Assembly: GCA_040902305.1 (NCBI GenBank)
Contig: JBBDXN010000040.1
Coordinates: 1-64,000 of the forward strand
Direction of reading: 5' to 3'
Source of the DNA: CAMLFJ01 sp040902305
GTDB lineage: Bacteria; Methylomirabilota; Methylomirabilia; Rokubacteriales; CSP1-6
DNA: 64,000 nt
A program made the position numbers and the translations under genes. Positions 33,935-42,158 of this stretch are shown piece after piece. The notes beneath the pieces were generated by a model. That model saw only the letters and a list, made by a program, of their open reading frames with translations, searched no databases and had not been told where the DNA came from. Each line of letters starts with the position of its first letter. Positions within the stretch are counted from its first letter, which is position 1.

Positions 33935-35328
33935 GGCTGATCGTCGTCGGCGGCGGTCTGTCGGGGCTCGCCGCGGCCCACCGGGCGGTGGAGCTGGCGC
34001 GCGAGCGCGACCGGCCGCTCGAGCTGACACTGCTCGAGGGCGCCGACCGGCTGGGCGGCACCATCCAGACGGAGCGCCGCGAGGGGTTTCTGGTCGAGTG
34101 CGGCCCGGATTCCTTTCTCTCCGAGAAGCCGTGGGCGCTCGCGCTCTGTCGGCGGCTCGGCGTGGAGGACCGGTTGATCGGGACCGACGACCGATTCCGG
34201 CGTGTGTTCGTGGCTTTCCGCGGCCGCCTGCATCCGCTGCCGGACGGCTTCCAGCTCCTGGCCCCCACCCGGCTCGGGCCCTTCCTGGTCTCGTCGCTCT
34301 TCTCGTGGCCCGGCAAGCTCCGGATGGCGTGCGACCTGCTGCTGCCCCGCGGCGGGCACTCCGACGAGAGCCTCGGCGCCTTCGTCCGCCGCCGGCTCGG
34401 CCGCGAGGCGCTCGAGCGCGTCGCCCAGCCGCTGGTCGGCGGCATCTACACCGCCGACCCCGACGATCTGTCGCTCGGGGCCACCATGCCACGCTTCCTC
34501 GAGATGGAGCGGCGCGAGCGGAGCGTGATCCTGGCCCTCTGGCGGGCCGCCCGCCGGGCGCCGGCCCGGCACGCGGGGACCAGCGGCGCGCGCTGGTCGC
34601 TCTTCGTGACCTTAGCCGACGGGATGGAGGAGCTGGTGCGCCGGCTGGCCACCCGCCTGCCGCCGGGGGCGGTGCGGCTCAAGGAGCGGGTCACCGCGGT
34701 CGCGCGCGAAGATGGCGTCTGGCGCGCCGCCACCACGAGCGGCGCGGTGTTCACCGGGGACGCGCTCATCCTGTCGCCGGAGGCCCATCAGGCCGCCCGC
34801 CTCCTGCGCTACGTGGATCCCGGGCTCGCGCACCTGCTCGAGGGCATCGCCTACGCTTCGTCGGCCACCGTGACGCTGGCCTATCGCCGCGCCGACATCC
34901 GCCATCCCCTCGACGGCTTCGGCTTCGTGGTCCCGCAGGTGGAGCGCCGGCCGGTGATCGCGGCCACCTTCTCGAGCGTGAAGTATCCGGGCCGTGCGCC
35001 GGAGGGACACGCGCTCCTGCGCGTGTTCATGGGCGGGGCGCTGAACGAATCGGTGCTCGACGCCCCCGACGACGCGCTCGTCGATACCGCGCGCGCGCAG
35101 CTCGGGGAGCTGCTCGGGGTGACCGGGGCGCCGCGGTTCACCCGGGTGGCGCGCTACCCGCGGGCGATGCCGCAGTACCACGTCGGCCACGCGGCCCGGG
35201 CGGACGCGATCGAGCTGGCGGTGGCGCGGCATCCCGGGCTGCGCCTCGCGGGCGGGGCCTACCGGGGAGTCGGGATCGCGGACTGCGTGCGGTCGGGGGA
35301 GGAAGCGGCGGAGGGACTGACGGGCTAG
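33931..35328 (+). CDS. hemY: Protoporphyrinogen oxidase, oxygen-dependent type
   Basis: FAD enzyme oxidising protoporphyrinogen or coproporphyrinogen. 465 residues. The dinucleotide-binding motif IVVGGGLSGLAAAHRA is at 4-19, GADRLGGTIQTE and VECGPDSFLSEKP follow, AQPLVGGIYTADPDDLSL is a signature of the HemY family, and GGAYRGVGIADCVRSG near the C-terminus closes the FAD site. The ATG overlaps the hemH stop, so the pair is coupled. HemY can act on coproporphyrinogen III in lineages with the coproporphyrin-dependent pathway. No hemQ is seen in the window to decide this. Confidence 0.95.
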   Translation: MRLIVVGGGLSGLAAAHRAVELARERDRPLELTLLEGADRLGGTIQTERREGFLVECGPDSFLSEKPWALALCRRLGVEDRLIGTDDRFRRVFVAFRGRLHPLPDGFQLLAPTRLGPFLVSSLFSWPGKLRMACDLLLPRGGHSDESLGAFVRRRLGREALERVAQPLVGGIYTADPDDLSLGATMPRFLEMERRERSVILALWRAARRAPARHAGTSGARWSLFVTLADGMEELVRRLATRLPPGAVRLKERVTAVAREDGVWRAATTSGAVFTGDALILSPEAHQAARLLRYVDPGLAHLLEGIAYASSATVTLAYRRADIRHPLDGFGFVVPQVERRPVIAATFSSVKYPGRAPEGHALLRVFMGGALNESVLDAPDDALVDTARAQLGELLGVTGAPRFTRVARYPRAMPQYHVGHAARADAIELAVARHPGLRLAGGAYRGVGIADCVRSGEEAAEGLTG

Positions 35329-35336
35329 GTCTTCGA

Positions 35337-35357
35337 AGGGGGCCTCGACGGCCCCCT
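35337..35357. terminator. Bidirectional terminator-like hairpin between hemY and the response regulator
   Basis: AGGGGGCC, loop TCGAC, GGCCCCCT, lying between two converging genes and overlapping the response-regulator stop codon. The stem is strong but there is no clear T-run. Confidence 0.45.
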
Positions 35358-36165
35358 AGCTCGACTTCGGGTCGATGTGGTCCATCAGCATGTGGACCTC
35401 GAGCACCGAGTCGAGATACTGGAAGCTGAACGGCTTGGTCACGTAGTCCGAGGCGCCCAGCGCGAGGGCCCCGCGCGCGGAGTCGATGTCCTCCACCGCG
35501 GTGACCATGATCACGCAGGTCTCGGGCGCGGCGATCTTGATGCGCTTCAGGGCCTCGATGCCGCCCATGCCCGCCATCATCACGTCCATCAGCACGATGT
35601 GCGGGCGGAAGTCGGGGACGCGGTCGAGCGCGGCCTCGCCGTCCTGCGCCTCGGTCACGTCAAATCCGCGGTCCTCGAGGTACTCGGCCAGCACCTTGCG
35701 GAACTCGAGCTCGTCGTCCACCACGAGCACGCGGGCGCGCACCGGGCGCTTGGGCCGGGAGGGATCGCCCGCCGCCGCCACCAGCGCCGCCGGGGCCACC
35801 ACCCCCGCCCGGGCCAGCGTCTCGGTGAGCTGCACCAGGTTCAGCGGCTTGGTGAAGGCGCCCGCCACGCTCAGGCCCGCCTCGGTGACCAGCTCCAGGG
35901 CATTGCCCATGCCGCTCACCAGGATCACCGCGATGTCGGGATTGAGGCCCCTGATGCGGCCCAGCGCGCCGATGCCGCCGAGCCGGGGCATGAAGAGGTC
36001 GAGGATGACCGCCTTGGGCTGCCAGCGCTTGACCTGAAGGAAGGCCTCGACGCCGTTCGTCGCGGTGAGGACCACGAACCCCTGCTCGGTGAAGTATTCC
36101 TTGAGCAGCTCGAGGATGTCGACGTCGTCATCGACGCACAGGATGCTCGGCAGGCTATCGTCCAT
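35356..36165 (-). CDS. Response regulator with two receiver domains
   Basis: A 269-residue protein made of two CheY-like receivers and no output domain. The first (about 7-120) has CVDDDVDILE, the phospho-acceptor in AVILDLFMPRLGG and FTKPLN. The second (about 144-262) has VLVVDDELEF, VLMDVMMAGMGG and VTKPFS. A Pro/Arg linker (SRPKRPVRAR) separates them. Both acceptor Asp residues are present. It may relay phosphate between kinases, perhaps the hybrid kinases in this window. ATG 36165 has no strong ribosome site. Two CTGACAC heptamers lie about 135-152 nt upstream. Confidence 0.9.
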   Translation of the reverse strand: MDDSLPSILCVDDDVDILELLKEYFTEQGFVVLTATNGVEAFLQVKRWQPKAVILDLFMPRLGGIGALGRIRGLNPDIAVILVSGMGNALELVTEAGLSVAGAFTKPLNLVQLTETLARAGVVAPAALVAAAGDPSRPKRPVRARVLVVDDELEFRKVLAEYLEDRGFDVTEAQDGEAALDRVPDFRPHIVLMDVMMAGMGGIEALKRIKIAAPETCVIMVTAVEDIDSARGALALGASDYVTKPFSFQYLDSVLEVHMLMDHIDPKSS

Positions 36166-36299
36166 GACGGCCTGTTCGAGCAAGAACAGTGCCGGGCCGA
36201 ACCTCGGACACGACGCGGGCCGGCCCCGCGACAACCCGATGAAATAACTGCGCTTTGTCCCGTAACCCGCTGCGGCTATTGCAACGTGGCTCACACATC

Positions 36300-36317
36300 C
36301 TGACACGACGCTGACAC
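36300..36317. promoter_or_regulatory. Direct repeat CTGACAC x2, 11-bp period
   Basis: CTGACAC at 36300-36306 and 36311-36317, one helical turn apart, in the 239-bp gap between the cyclase end and the response-regulator start. The same heptamer forms the dyad upstream of the FecR sigma-54 promoter. No -10/-35 or sigma-54 site was found beside it. The rest of the gap shows nothing clear. Confidence 0.3.
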
Positions 36318-36404
36318 TACCGGTCACCCGGGACCCGACGCTACCGACCGGGGGTGCGAGGCGCGTCATCACCTCGAGAGCTTGGTCCCGCGAGGGGCCT
36401 GAGG

Positions 36405-38483
36405 CTATTTCGACTCCGCGACGAAGACGCCGCCCCAGTCGGCGGGCGGCGGATCCGCGAGCAGCGCCCGCGCGCGCCGCCGGTAGAGCGCGATCGGTCC
36501 GTCGTCGGGCGCCTCGCGGCCCAGTTCGTCGAGGAGCCGGAGGGCGTCGTCCCAGCGCCGGGCGTGATAGAGGTCGACGGCCTCGCGGTAGCGGGCGAGG
36601 TGGCGTAGGGCCGCGGCGTCGAGCGCGCCGGCGCGGGCCACGACCTCGAAGCAGCGCAGGGGCGCGGCGCGGCCCTTGACCGCGACCAGGTCGAGGAAGC
36701 GATAGACGAAGGCCTCCGGCGCGGCGGCCATGGTGGCCTCGCCCACCACGACGCGGACGCCGTACTCCTTGGAGAGTCCCTCGAGGCGCGCGGCCACGTT
36801 CACCGGATCGCCCACCGCGGTGTAGATGAGGCGGTCCTTCGATCCCATGTTGCCCACCACCATCTGGCCGGTATTGATGCCCACCCCGATGTCGAGATGG
36901 GCCCATCCGCGCGCCTCGAAGACCGGGCGCAGCTTCGTCAGCGCGGCGACCATGTCGAGCGCGGTCTCGGCCGCGCGGCGCGCGTGGTCGGCCTGGTCCA
37001 TCGGCGCGTTCCAGAAGGCCTCGATGGCGTCGCCCGCGTACTGGGCGAGCACGCCGTCGTGGCGGAAGACCACGTCCGCCATCTCCGCGCGGTAGGTGTT
37101 CAGCAGGGCGACCAGGGCCTCCGGGGGAAGGGCGTGGGCGAACGTGGTGAACTGCCGCAGGTCGCTGAAGAGCACCGTCATCTCCCGGGTCTCGCCGCCG
37201 AGGCGCAGACGGGCGGGATCGGCGAGCACCCACTGGCTCACCACCGGGGAGAGGTAGCGCCCCATCGCCTCGCGGACGGTTCGTTGCTCCGCCTGCTCCA
37301 GCACGAGGCGGGAGGAGAGAGCGGCCGCGAAGCTGATCAGGAGCGCGGCGGGCGGGTAGATCAGGTCGAGCACGACGCCGCGCTCGAAGAGCAGGGCCGC
37401 CGCGGTGCCGTAGAGGGCGAGGCCGCCCGCCACCGCGAGCCCGGCGGGCAGCGGCCGCCACGCGGCCACCACCAGCGCGGCGAGCACCGACATCAGCCCG
37501 ATCAGGAGCACGGTCACCGGGCGCGGTGCGGGCACCAGGAAGCGCTGGTGCAGGACGGTCTCGATCGCGTTGCCCAGGATCTCGATGCCCCACATGCGCG
37601 TGTCGCCGGTGGTCGGGGTCGCGTGCTCGTCGACCCCCCGGATGGTCGGGCCGAGCAGCACGATCCGGTCCCGCACCAGCGCCGGATCGAAGCGGCCCTC
37701 GAGCACGTCCACGAACGAGATGATCCGGAAGGGCCCGCGGCCCCCCGGCTCGGACGGCGGGCCGAGGAAGTCGATCGGCATGGTGTCCTGCTCGGCCACC
37801 GGAATGGACCGGCCGGCCGCGTGCACGAGGCCCGCTTCCGCTGGCGCGTCGAGCACCACCGGGCGCCGGGCGAAGCGCGCCACGATGGTGAGCGCCAGGC
37901 TCGGCACCTCCTCGCCGCGGGCGCGCAGCAGGAGGGGCAGCCTCCGCACCACGCTGTCGCGGCTGGTGGTGACGTTGGCCAGCCCCTCGTCGACCGCCGC
38001 GCTCCGGATCGCGGGGGCGGGCCGGACGAAGGCCTCGAACTCCTGGGCGACGCCGGGCCGCGGGTCGAAGGCCTTCGGCCCCTGCGCGACCACCGGCACC
38101 ACCACGTTGCCGGCGCGGCGCATCGCCTCGGCGAGCACCGCGTCCTCGGGCCGCGGGGCGTCGAAGAAGATCGCGAGGGCGACCACGCGCGGCGCGGCGG
38201 GGGCGAGCGCGTGGAGCGCGTCGGCGTAGAGCGTGCGGGGCCAGGCCGACAGGGGGCCGTGGCGCGTGAGCAACGCCTGGTAGCTCTTCTCGTCGATGCC
38301 GACGATGACGGTGGAGCGCGCGGCCTGGGCGGGGCGGGCCGCGAAGAGCAGGTCACCCACCCGCGCGCGGCTGGCCGCGAGCAGCCCCCACAGGAAGACG
38401 GCGGCCAGCACGAGCGCGACGGCGAGGGCGGGCGCCCCGCTCGCGAGCAGGCGCTTGCGCTCGCCGCGGGTCGGCCCTCTCAT
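36405..38483 (-). CDS. CHASE2-domain adenylate/guanylate cyclase
   Basis: A 692-residue membrane sensor that makes a cyclic nucleotide. One N-terminal membrane helix (VALVLAAVFLWGLLAA) is followed by a periplasmic CHASE2 domain (VIVGIDEKSYQAL to FIGPTIRGVDEHATPT-like region, about 55-345) and three helices near 350-430. A class III cyclase domain comes after about 460: the two metal Asp residues are in LFSDLRQFT and YAGDAIEAFW, and the purine and transition-state residues in DRLIYTAVGDPVNVAARLEG. The C-terminal 100 residues form a TPR-like helical tail. It overlaps the phosphoesterase stop (ATGA). Another of the same kind lies at 51919-53871. Confidence 0.92.
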   Translation of the reverse strand: MRGPTRGERKRLLASGAPALAVALVLAAVFLWGLLAASRARVGDLLFAARPAQAARSTVIVGIDEKSYQALLTRHGPLSAWPRTLYADALHALAPAAPRVVALAIFFDAPRPEDAVLAEAMRRAGNVVVPVVAQGPKAFDPRPGVAQEFEAFVRPAPAIRSAAVDEGLANVTTSRDSVVRRLPLLLRARGEEVPSLALTIVARFARRPVVLDAPAEAGLVHAAGRSIPVAEQDTMPIDFLGPPSEPGGRGPFRIISFVDVLEGRFDPALVRDRIVLLGPTIRGVDEHATPTTGDTRMWGIEILGNAIETVLHQRFLVPAPRPVTVLLIGLMSVLAALVVAAWRPLPAGLAVAGGLALYGTAAALLFERGVVLDLIYPPAALLISFAAALSSRLVLEQAEQRTVREAMGRYLSPVVSQWVLADPARLRLGGETREMTVLFSDLRQFTTFAHALPPEALVALLNTYRAEMADVVFRHDGVLAQYAGDAIEAFWNAPMDQADHARRAAETALDMVAALTKLRPVFEARGWAHLDIGVGINTGQMVVGNMGSKDRLIYTAVGDPVNVAARLEGLSKEYGVRVVVGEATMAAAPEAFVYRFLDLVAVKGRAAPLRCFEVVARAGALDAAALRHLARYREAVDLYHARRWDDALRLLDELGREAPDDGPIALYRRRARALLADPPPADWGGVFVAESK

Positions 38484-39334
38484 CGCCCCACCGTGAGCAG
38501 CGAGATCTCGGGCGGCACCCGGAAGCGCGCCGGGACGATGCTGGTCCCGATGCCCGGCGAGACGAAGAGGTCGCGGCCGTCCTCGTGGACGTGGCCGATC
38601 GCGTAGCGCTCGTGGAACCGCGACGGCACGATGAGCCGCCCGAAGACCGGCAGGTTCACCTGCCCGCCGTGGGTGTGGCCGGCGAGGGTGAGCAGCACCC
38701 GGGGGGGCAGGCGGACGAAGAGATCCGGATTGTGGGTGAGGACGAGCAGCGGCGCGTCGTCGGGCGCGGCCGCGAGCGCGCGGGCGATGTCGGCGGGTCG
38801 CGTCCGGGCGTCGCCCACCCCCGCGATCCAGAGGGGCCGCCCGCGCACCGTCACCTCCGCCGCGGTGTCCTCCAGCACCCGGATGCCCGCGGCCTCGAGC
38901 GCCCGCGTGGTCCGCGGGCCGTCGTACCACCAGTCGTGATTGCCGAGCACCGCGAAGACGCCGAGGGGCGCCTGGAGCTCACCCAGGGCCGCCGCGGTCG
39001 GCTCGATGTCCACGAACCGGCCGCCCAGCACCCCGTGGATGACGTAGTCGCCGAGCAGCACGACCAGGTCCGGCCGCGCCGCGTTCACGGTGGCCACGAT
39101 CTCGCGCACCTTGTCCAGCGTGATGTGGGGCGCGCCGGTGTGGAGATCGGCGAGCGCGGCGATCCGGATCGGCCCGAGATCCGCGGGCCACCCCGCGATC
39201 GGCACCGTCGTCTCCCGAGCGATGACCCAGCCCGGCTCGAGGAGCACCCCCCAGATGACGAGCGCGAGGATCACGGTCAGCAGGACCACCCCGACGCCGA
39301 CGGCGGCCCGCGGCCAGGAGCGCCTGGCGGTCAG
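38480..39334 (-). CDS. Metallophosphoesterase, membrane-anchored
   Basis: A calcineurin-like phosphoesterase of about 284 residues. One N-terminal membrane helix (VVLLTVILALVIWGVLL) is followed by the dinuclear metal motifs ALADLHTG, LLGDYV, GNHDWW, THNPD and GHTHGGQ, complete and in order. Relatives are often UDP-diacylglucosamine or phospholipid hydrolases. No ATG, GTG or TTG lies before the membrane helix. A CTG at 39334 overlaps the epoxide-hydrolase stop as CTGA, and I take it as the start by analogy with the ATGA/GTGA overlaps nearby. A later GTG would cut into the helix. Confidence 0.85.
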   Translation of the reverse strand: MTARRSWPRAAVGVGVVLLTVILALVIWGVLLEPGWVIARETTVPIAGWPADLGPIRIAALADLHTGAPHITLDKVREIVATVNAARPDLVVLLGDYVIHGVLGGRFVDIEPTAAALGELQAPLGVFAVLGNHDWWYDGPRTTRALEAAGIRVLEDTAAEVTVRGRPLWIAGVGDARTRPADIARALAAAPDDAPLLVLTHNPDLFVRLPPRVLLTLAGHTHGGQVNLPVFGRLIVPSRFHERYAIGHVHEDGRDLFVSPGIGTSIVPARFRVPPEISLLTVGR

Positions 39335-40476
39335 CGGTACTCCCGGAAGAAGGCGCGCAGGTCGTTCGCGAGCGCCTCCGGCTCTTCCATCGCGGCGAAG
39401 TGGCCGCCCGCCGGCATCACCGTCCAGCGGCGGATGTTGTACATGCGCTCGGCCCACGCGCGGGGCGGCCGCACGATCTCCTTGGGGAAGGCGGCGTAGG
39501 CGGTCGGCACCTCGATGCGCTGGCCGTCCGCGATGGGCCACGGGGCGTGGTAGCGCGCGTGGTAGGGCCAGAAGGACGCGTTGATGGAGCCGGTCACCCA
39601 GTAGATCATCACGTTGGTGAGCAGCTCGTCCTTGGTGAAGCGCCGCTCCACGTCGCCCCCGCAGTCGCTCCAGGTCCGGAACTTCTCCACGATCCACGCC
39701 GCGAGCCCGGCCGGCGAGTCGCTCAACCCGAAGGCGAGCGTCTGGGGCTTGGTGCCCTGGATCCACTGATAGCCGGTCTCCTCTCGCAGCCACCGGCCGA
39801 GGTCGTCGAGGTACTGCTTCTCCTCCGGCGCCGGCGGGGCCGGCGGCTTGATGTCGCGCCGCAGCGAGAGGAGGTTCACGTGGATGGCGGCCAGCCGATC
39901 CGGATAGGCAAGCGCCAGTCTGGATGTGATGAAGCCGCCCCAGTCGCCGCCCTGGGCCGCGAAGCGCCGGTAGCCGAGCACGTCGGTCATCAGCGACGCG
40001 AAGGCGTCGGCGATCTCCACGACCCCGAAGCGCGGCTGGCCCGGCGCGAACGAGAAGCCGTAGCCGGGCAGCGAGGGCGCGATCACCGTGAACGAGTCGG
40101 CGGGATCGCCCCCGAAGCGCGCCGGGTCGGTGAGCATGGGCAGGATCTTGTGGAACTCCCAGACCGAGCCGGGCCAGCCGTGCGAGAGCAGCAGCGGCAG
40201 GGGCCTGGGCCCGCGACCCTCCTCGTGGATGAAGTGTAGCTCGATGCCCGCCACCTTTGCTCTGAACTGGCGGAAGCCGTTGAGCCGCGCCTCGTGCGCG
40301 CGCCAATCGTAGCGGTCCTTCCAGTAGGCGGTGAGCTCCTTCATGTAGGCGAGGCTCGTGCCGAACGCCCACTCGGCCCCGGGCGCCTGATCCGGCCAGC
40401 GCGTGCGGCCGAGGCGCTCGCGCAGATCGGCGAGCGTGGCCTCCGGGACCTCGACGCGGAACGGCCTGGGCGGCAT
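39331..40476 (-). CDS. Epoxide hydrolase family alpha/beta-hydrolase
   Basis: A 381-residue enzyme of the microsomal/juvenile-hormone epoxide hydrolase type. The N-terminal EHN region (FRVEVPEATLADLRERL, RTRWPDQAPGAEW) precedes the hydrolase core, which has the oxyanion HGWPGSVWEF, the nucleophile Asp in QGGDWGGFIT and the closing His in PAGGHFAAMEEPE. The expected reaction is hydrolysis of an epoxide to a diol, though ester hydrolysis occurs in the family. Its ATG overlaps the acyl-CoA mutase stop by one base (TGATG), so it belongs to the mutase operon and may supply or drain a hydroxy acid. Confidence 0.92.
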   Translation of the reverse strand: MPPRPFRVEVPEATLADLRERLGRTRWPDQAPGAEWAFGTSLAYMKELTAYWKDRYDWRAHEARLNGFRQFRAKVAGIELHFIHEEGRGPRPLPLLLSHGWPGSVWEFHKILPMLTDPARFGGDPADSFTVIAPSLPGYGFSFAPGQPRFGVVEIADAFASLMTDVLGYRRFAAQGGDWGGFITSRLALAYPDRLAAIHVNLLSLRRDIKPPAPPAPEEKQYLDDLGRWLREETGYQWIQGTKPQTLAFGLSDSPAGLAAWIVEKFRTWSDCGGDVERRFTKDELLTNVMIYWVTGSINASFWPYHARYHAPWPIADGQRIEVPTAYAAFPKEIVRPPRAWAERMYNIRRWTVMPAGGHFAAMEEPEALANDLRAFFREYR

Positions 40477-42158
40477 CAGAACACCGGGCGCTCGATGTAG
40501 GAGCCCCAGACCCCGCGGAGCCGCGCCACGATCTCGCCCAGGGAGGCCCGCGCCTTCACCAGCTCGATCGTGACCGGCATGATGTTGGTCGCGGGCTCGC
40601 GCGCCTCGCGCTCGAGCCGGTCCAGCAGGCGGTCCACGAGCGCCTGGTCGCGCCGGCGCCGGGTGTCCTTCAAGCGATCGATCTGTCGCGCTTCCACCGC
40701 CGGGTCCACCTTGTGGATGGGCAGCGGGGGCGGCTCGGACGGCTCGACCATCGTGTTGACCCCGATCACCGGCTGCTCGCCCGCCGCCTTGCGCCGGGCG
40801 AAGTCGTAGGCGGAGTCGGCGATCTCCCGCTGGAAGAAGCCCTCCTCGATGGCCTTGATGGTGCCGCCCATCGCGTCCACCTTGGCGAGGATGCGGACGA
40901 CCTCGGCCTCGATGCGGTTGGTCAGGGCCTCCACGTAGTAGGACCCGCCGAGCGGATCGACCACGCTGGTCACCCGGGTCTCGAGCGCGATGACCTGCTG
41001 GGTGCGGAGGGCGACCTTCATCGCCTCCTCGGACGGGATCGCGTAGGCCTCGTCCATGCCGTTGGTGTGGAGCGACTGGGCGCCGCCGAGCACCGCGGAG
41101 AGCGCCTGGAGCGCGGTGCGGATGACGTTGTTGAGCGGCTGCGCCTTGGTGAGGGTGGCCGCGGCGGTCTGGCAGTGGAAGCGCAGGCGCATCGACTCCG
41201 CCTTGGTCGCTCCGAAGCGCTCCTTCATGAGGCGGGCGTAGATGCGCCGGGCCGCGCGGAACTTGGCCACCTCCTCGAAGAAGTCGGCCTGGGCCACGAA
41301 GTAGAAGGCCAGGCGCGGGGCGAACTCGTCGACCGGCACCCCCGCGCGGGTGACCTCCTCCACGTAGGCGACCGCGTTGGCCATGGTGAAGGCCAACTCC
41401 TGCACCGACGTCGCCCCCGCCTCGGAGATGTGGTAGCCGCTGATATTGATGGGGTTGTAGCGCGCGAGATTGCGCGCGCTCCACACGATCATGTCCCGCA
41501 TCACGCGCATGGAAGGACGGATCGGGAAGATCCACTCCTTCTGGGCCACGTACTCCTTCAGGATGTCGGCCTGCACGGTGCCGGAGAGGCGGTTTCGGTC
41601 GAAGCCGCGCGATTCGGCCAGCGCCACGTACATGGCGAGCAGGATCCACGCGCTCGGGTTGATGGTCATCGAGACCGAGATGCGCTCGAGGTCGATGCCC
41701 GCGAACAGGGCCTCCATGTCGTCGAGGGTGTCGATGGCCACGCCCTCGCGGCCGACCTCGCCGAGCGAGCGCGGGTCGTCGGAGTCGTAGCCCATGAGCG
41801 TCGGCATGTCGAAGTCCACGCTGAGCCCGGTCTGCCCCTGCGCGATCAGGTAGCGGAAGCGCCCGTTGGTGTCGTCTCCGGTGCCGAAGCCCGCGATCTG
41901 CCGCATGGTCCAGTTGCGCCCCCGGTACATGGTGGGATACGGCCCGCGCGTGTAGGGGTAGCGCCCGGGCAGGCCGATGTCCTCCGCGGGGGCGCCCGCG
42001 ATGTCTTCCGGCGTGTAGATCCGCTGCACCGGCAGTCCCGACCCGGTGCGGTACTCGGCCCGCGCCTCCGGCTGGCGGGCGAGGAACTCGGCCAGCTCCT
42101 TGGCTTCCCACGCGGCTTTCTCGGCGGCCAGGCGCCGGAGCGCTTCTGGATCAAACAT
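40476..42158 (-). CDS. hcmA: Acyl-CoA mutase large subunit, 2-hydroxyisobutyryl-CoA mutase type
   Basis: B12-dependent carbon-skeleton mutase subunit, 560 residues, with the TIM barrel but not the B12-binding domain, which is encoded at 43581-43991. Positions that set substrate choice were aligned by eye to methylmalonyl-CoA mutase: WTMRQIAGF puts Ile88 in place of Tyr89, GLSVDFD puts Asp115 in place of Ala116, and YVAQKEW puts Gln206 in place of Arg207. Ile/Asp/Gln is the reported signature of 2-hydroxyisobutyryl-CoA mutase (Ile90, Asp117, Gln208). Methylmalonyl-CoA mutase and isobutyryl-CoA mutase differ at one or more of these. It overlaps the CoA-ligase stop by 8 nt. Confidence 0.9.
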   Translation of the reverse strand: MFDPEALRRLAAEKAAWEAKELAEFLARQPEARAEYRTGSGLPVQRIYTPEDIAGAPAEDIGLPGRYPYTRGPYPTMYRGRNWTMRQIAGFGTGDDTNGRFRYLIAQGQTGLSVDFDMPTLMGYDSDDPRSLGEVGREGVAIDTLDDMEALFAGIDLERISVSMTINPSAWILLAMYVALAESRGFDRNRLSGTVQADILKEYVAQKEWIFPIRPSMRVMRDMIVWSARNLARYNPINISGYHISEAGATSVQELAFTMANAVAYVEEVTRAGVPVDEFAPRLAFYFVAQADFFEEVAKFRAARRIYARLMKERFGATKAESMRLRFHCQTAAATLTKAQPLNNVIRTALQALSAVLGGAQSLHTNGMDEAYAIPSEEAMKVALRTQQVIALETRVTSVVDPLGGSYYVEALTNRIEAEVVRILAKVDAMGGTIKAIEEGFFQREIADSAYDFARRKAAGEQPVIGVNTMVEPSEPPPLPIHKVDPAVEARQIDRLKDTRRRRDQALVDRLLDRLEREAREPATNIMPVTIELVKARASLGEIVARLRGVWGSYIERPVF

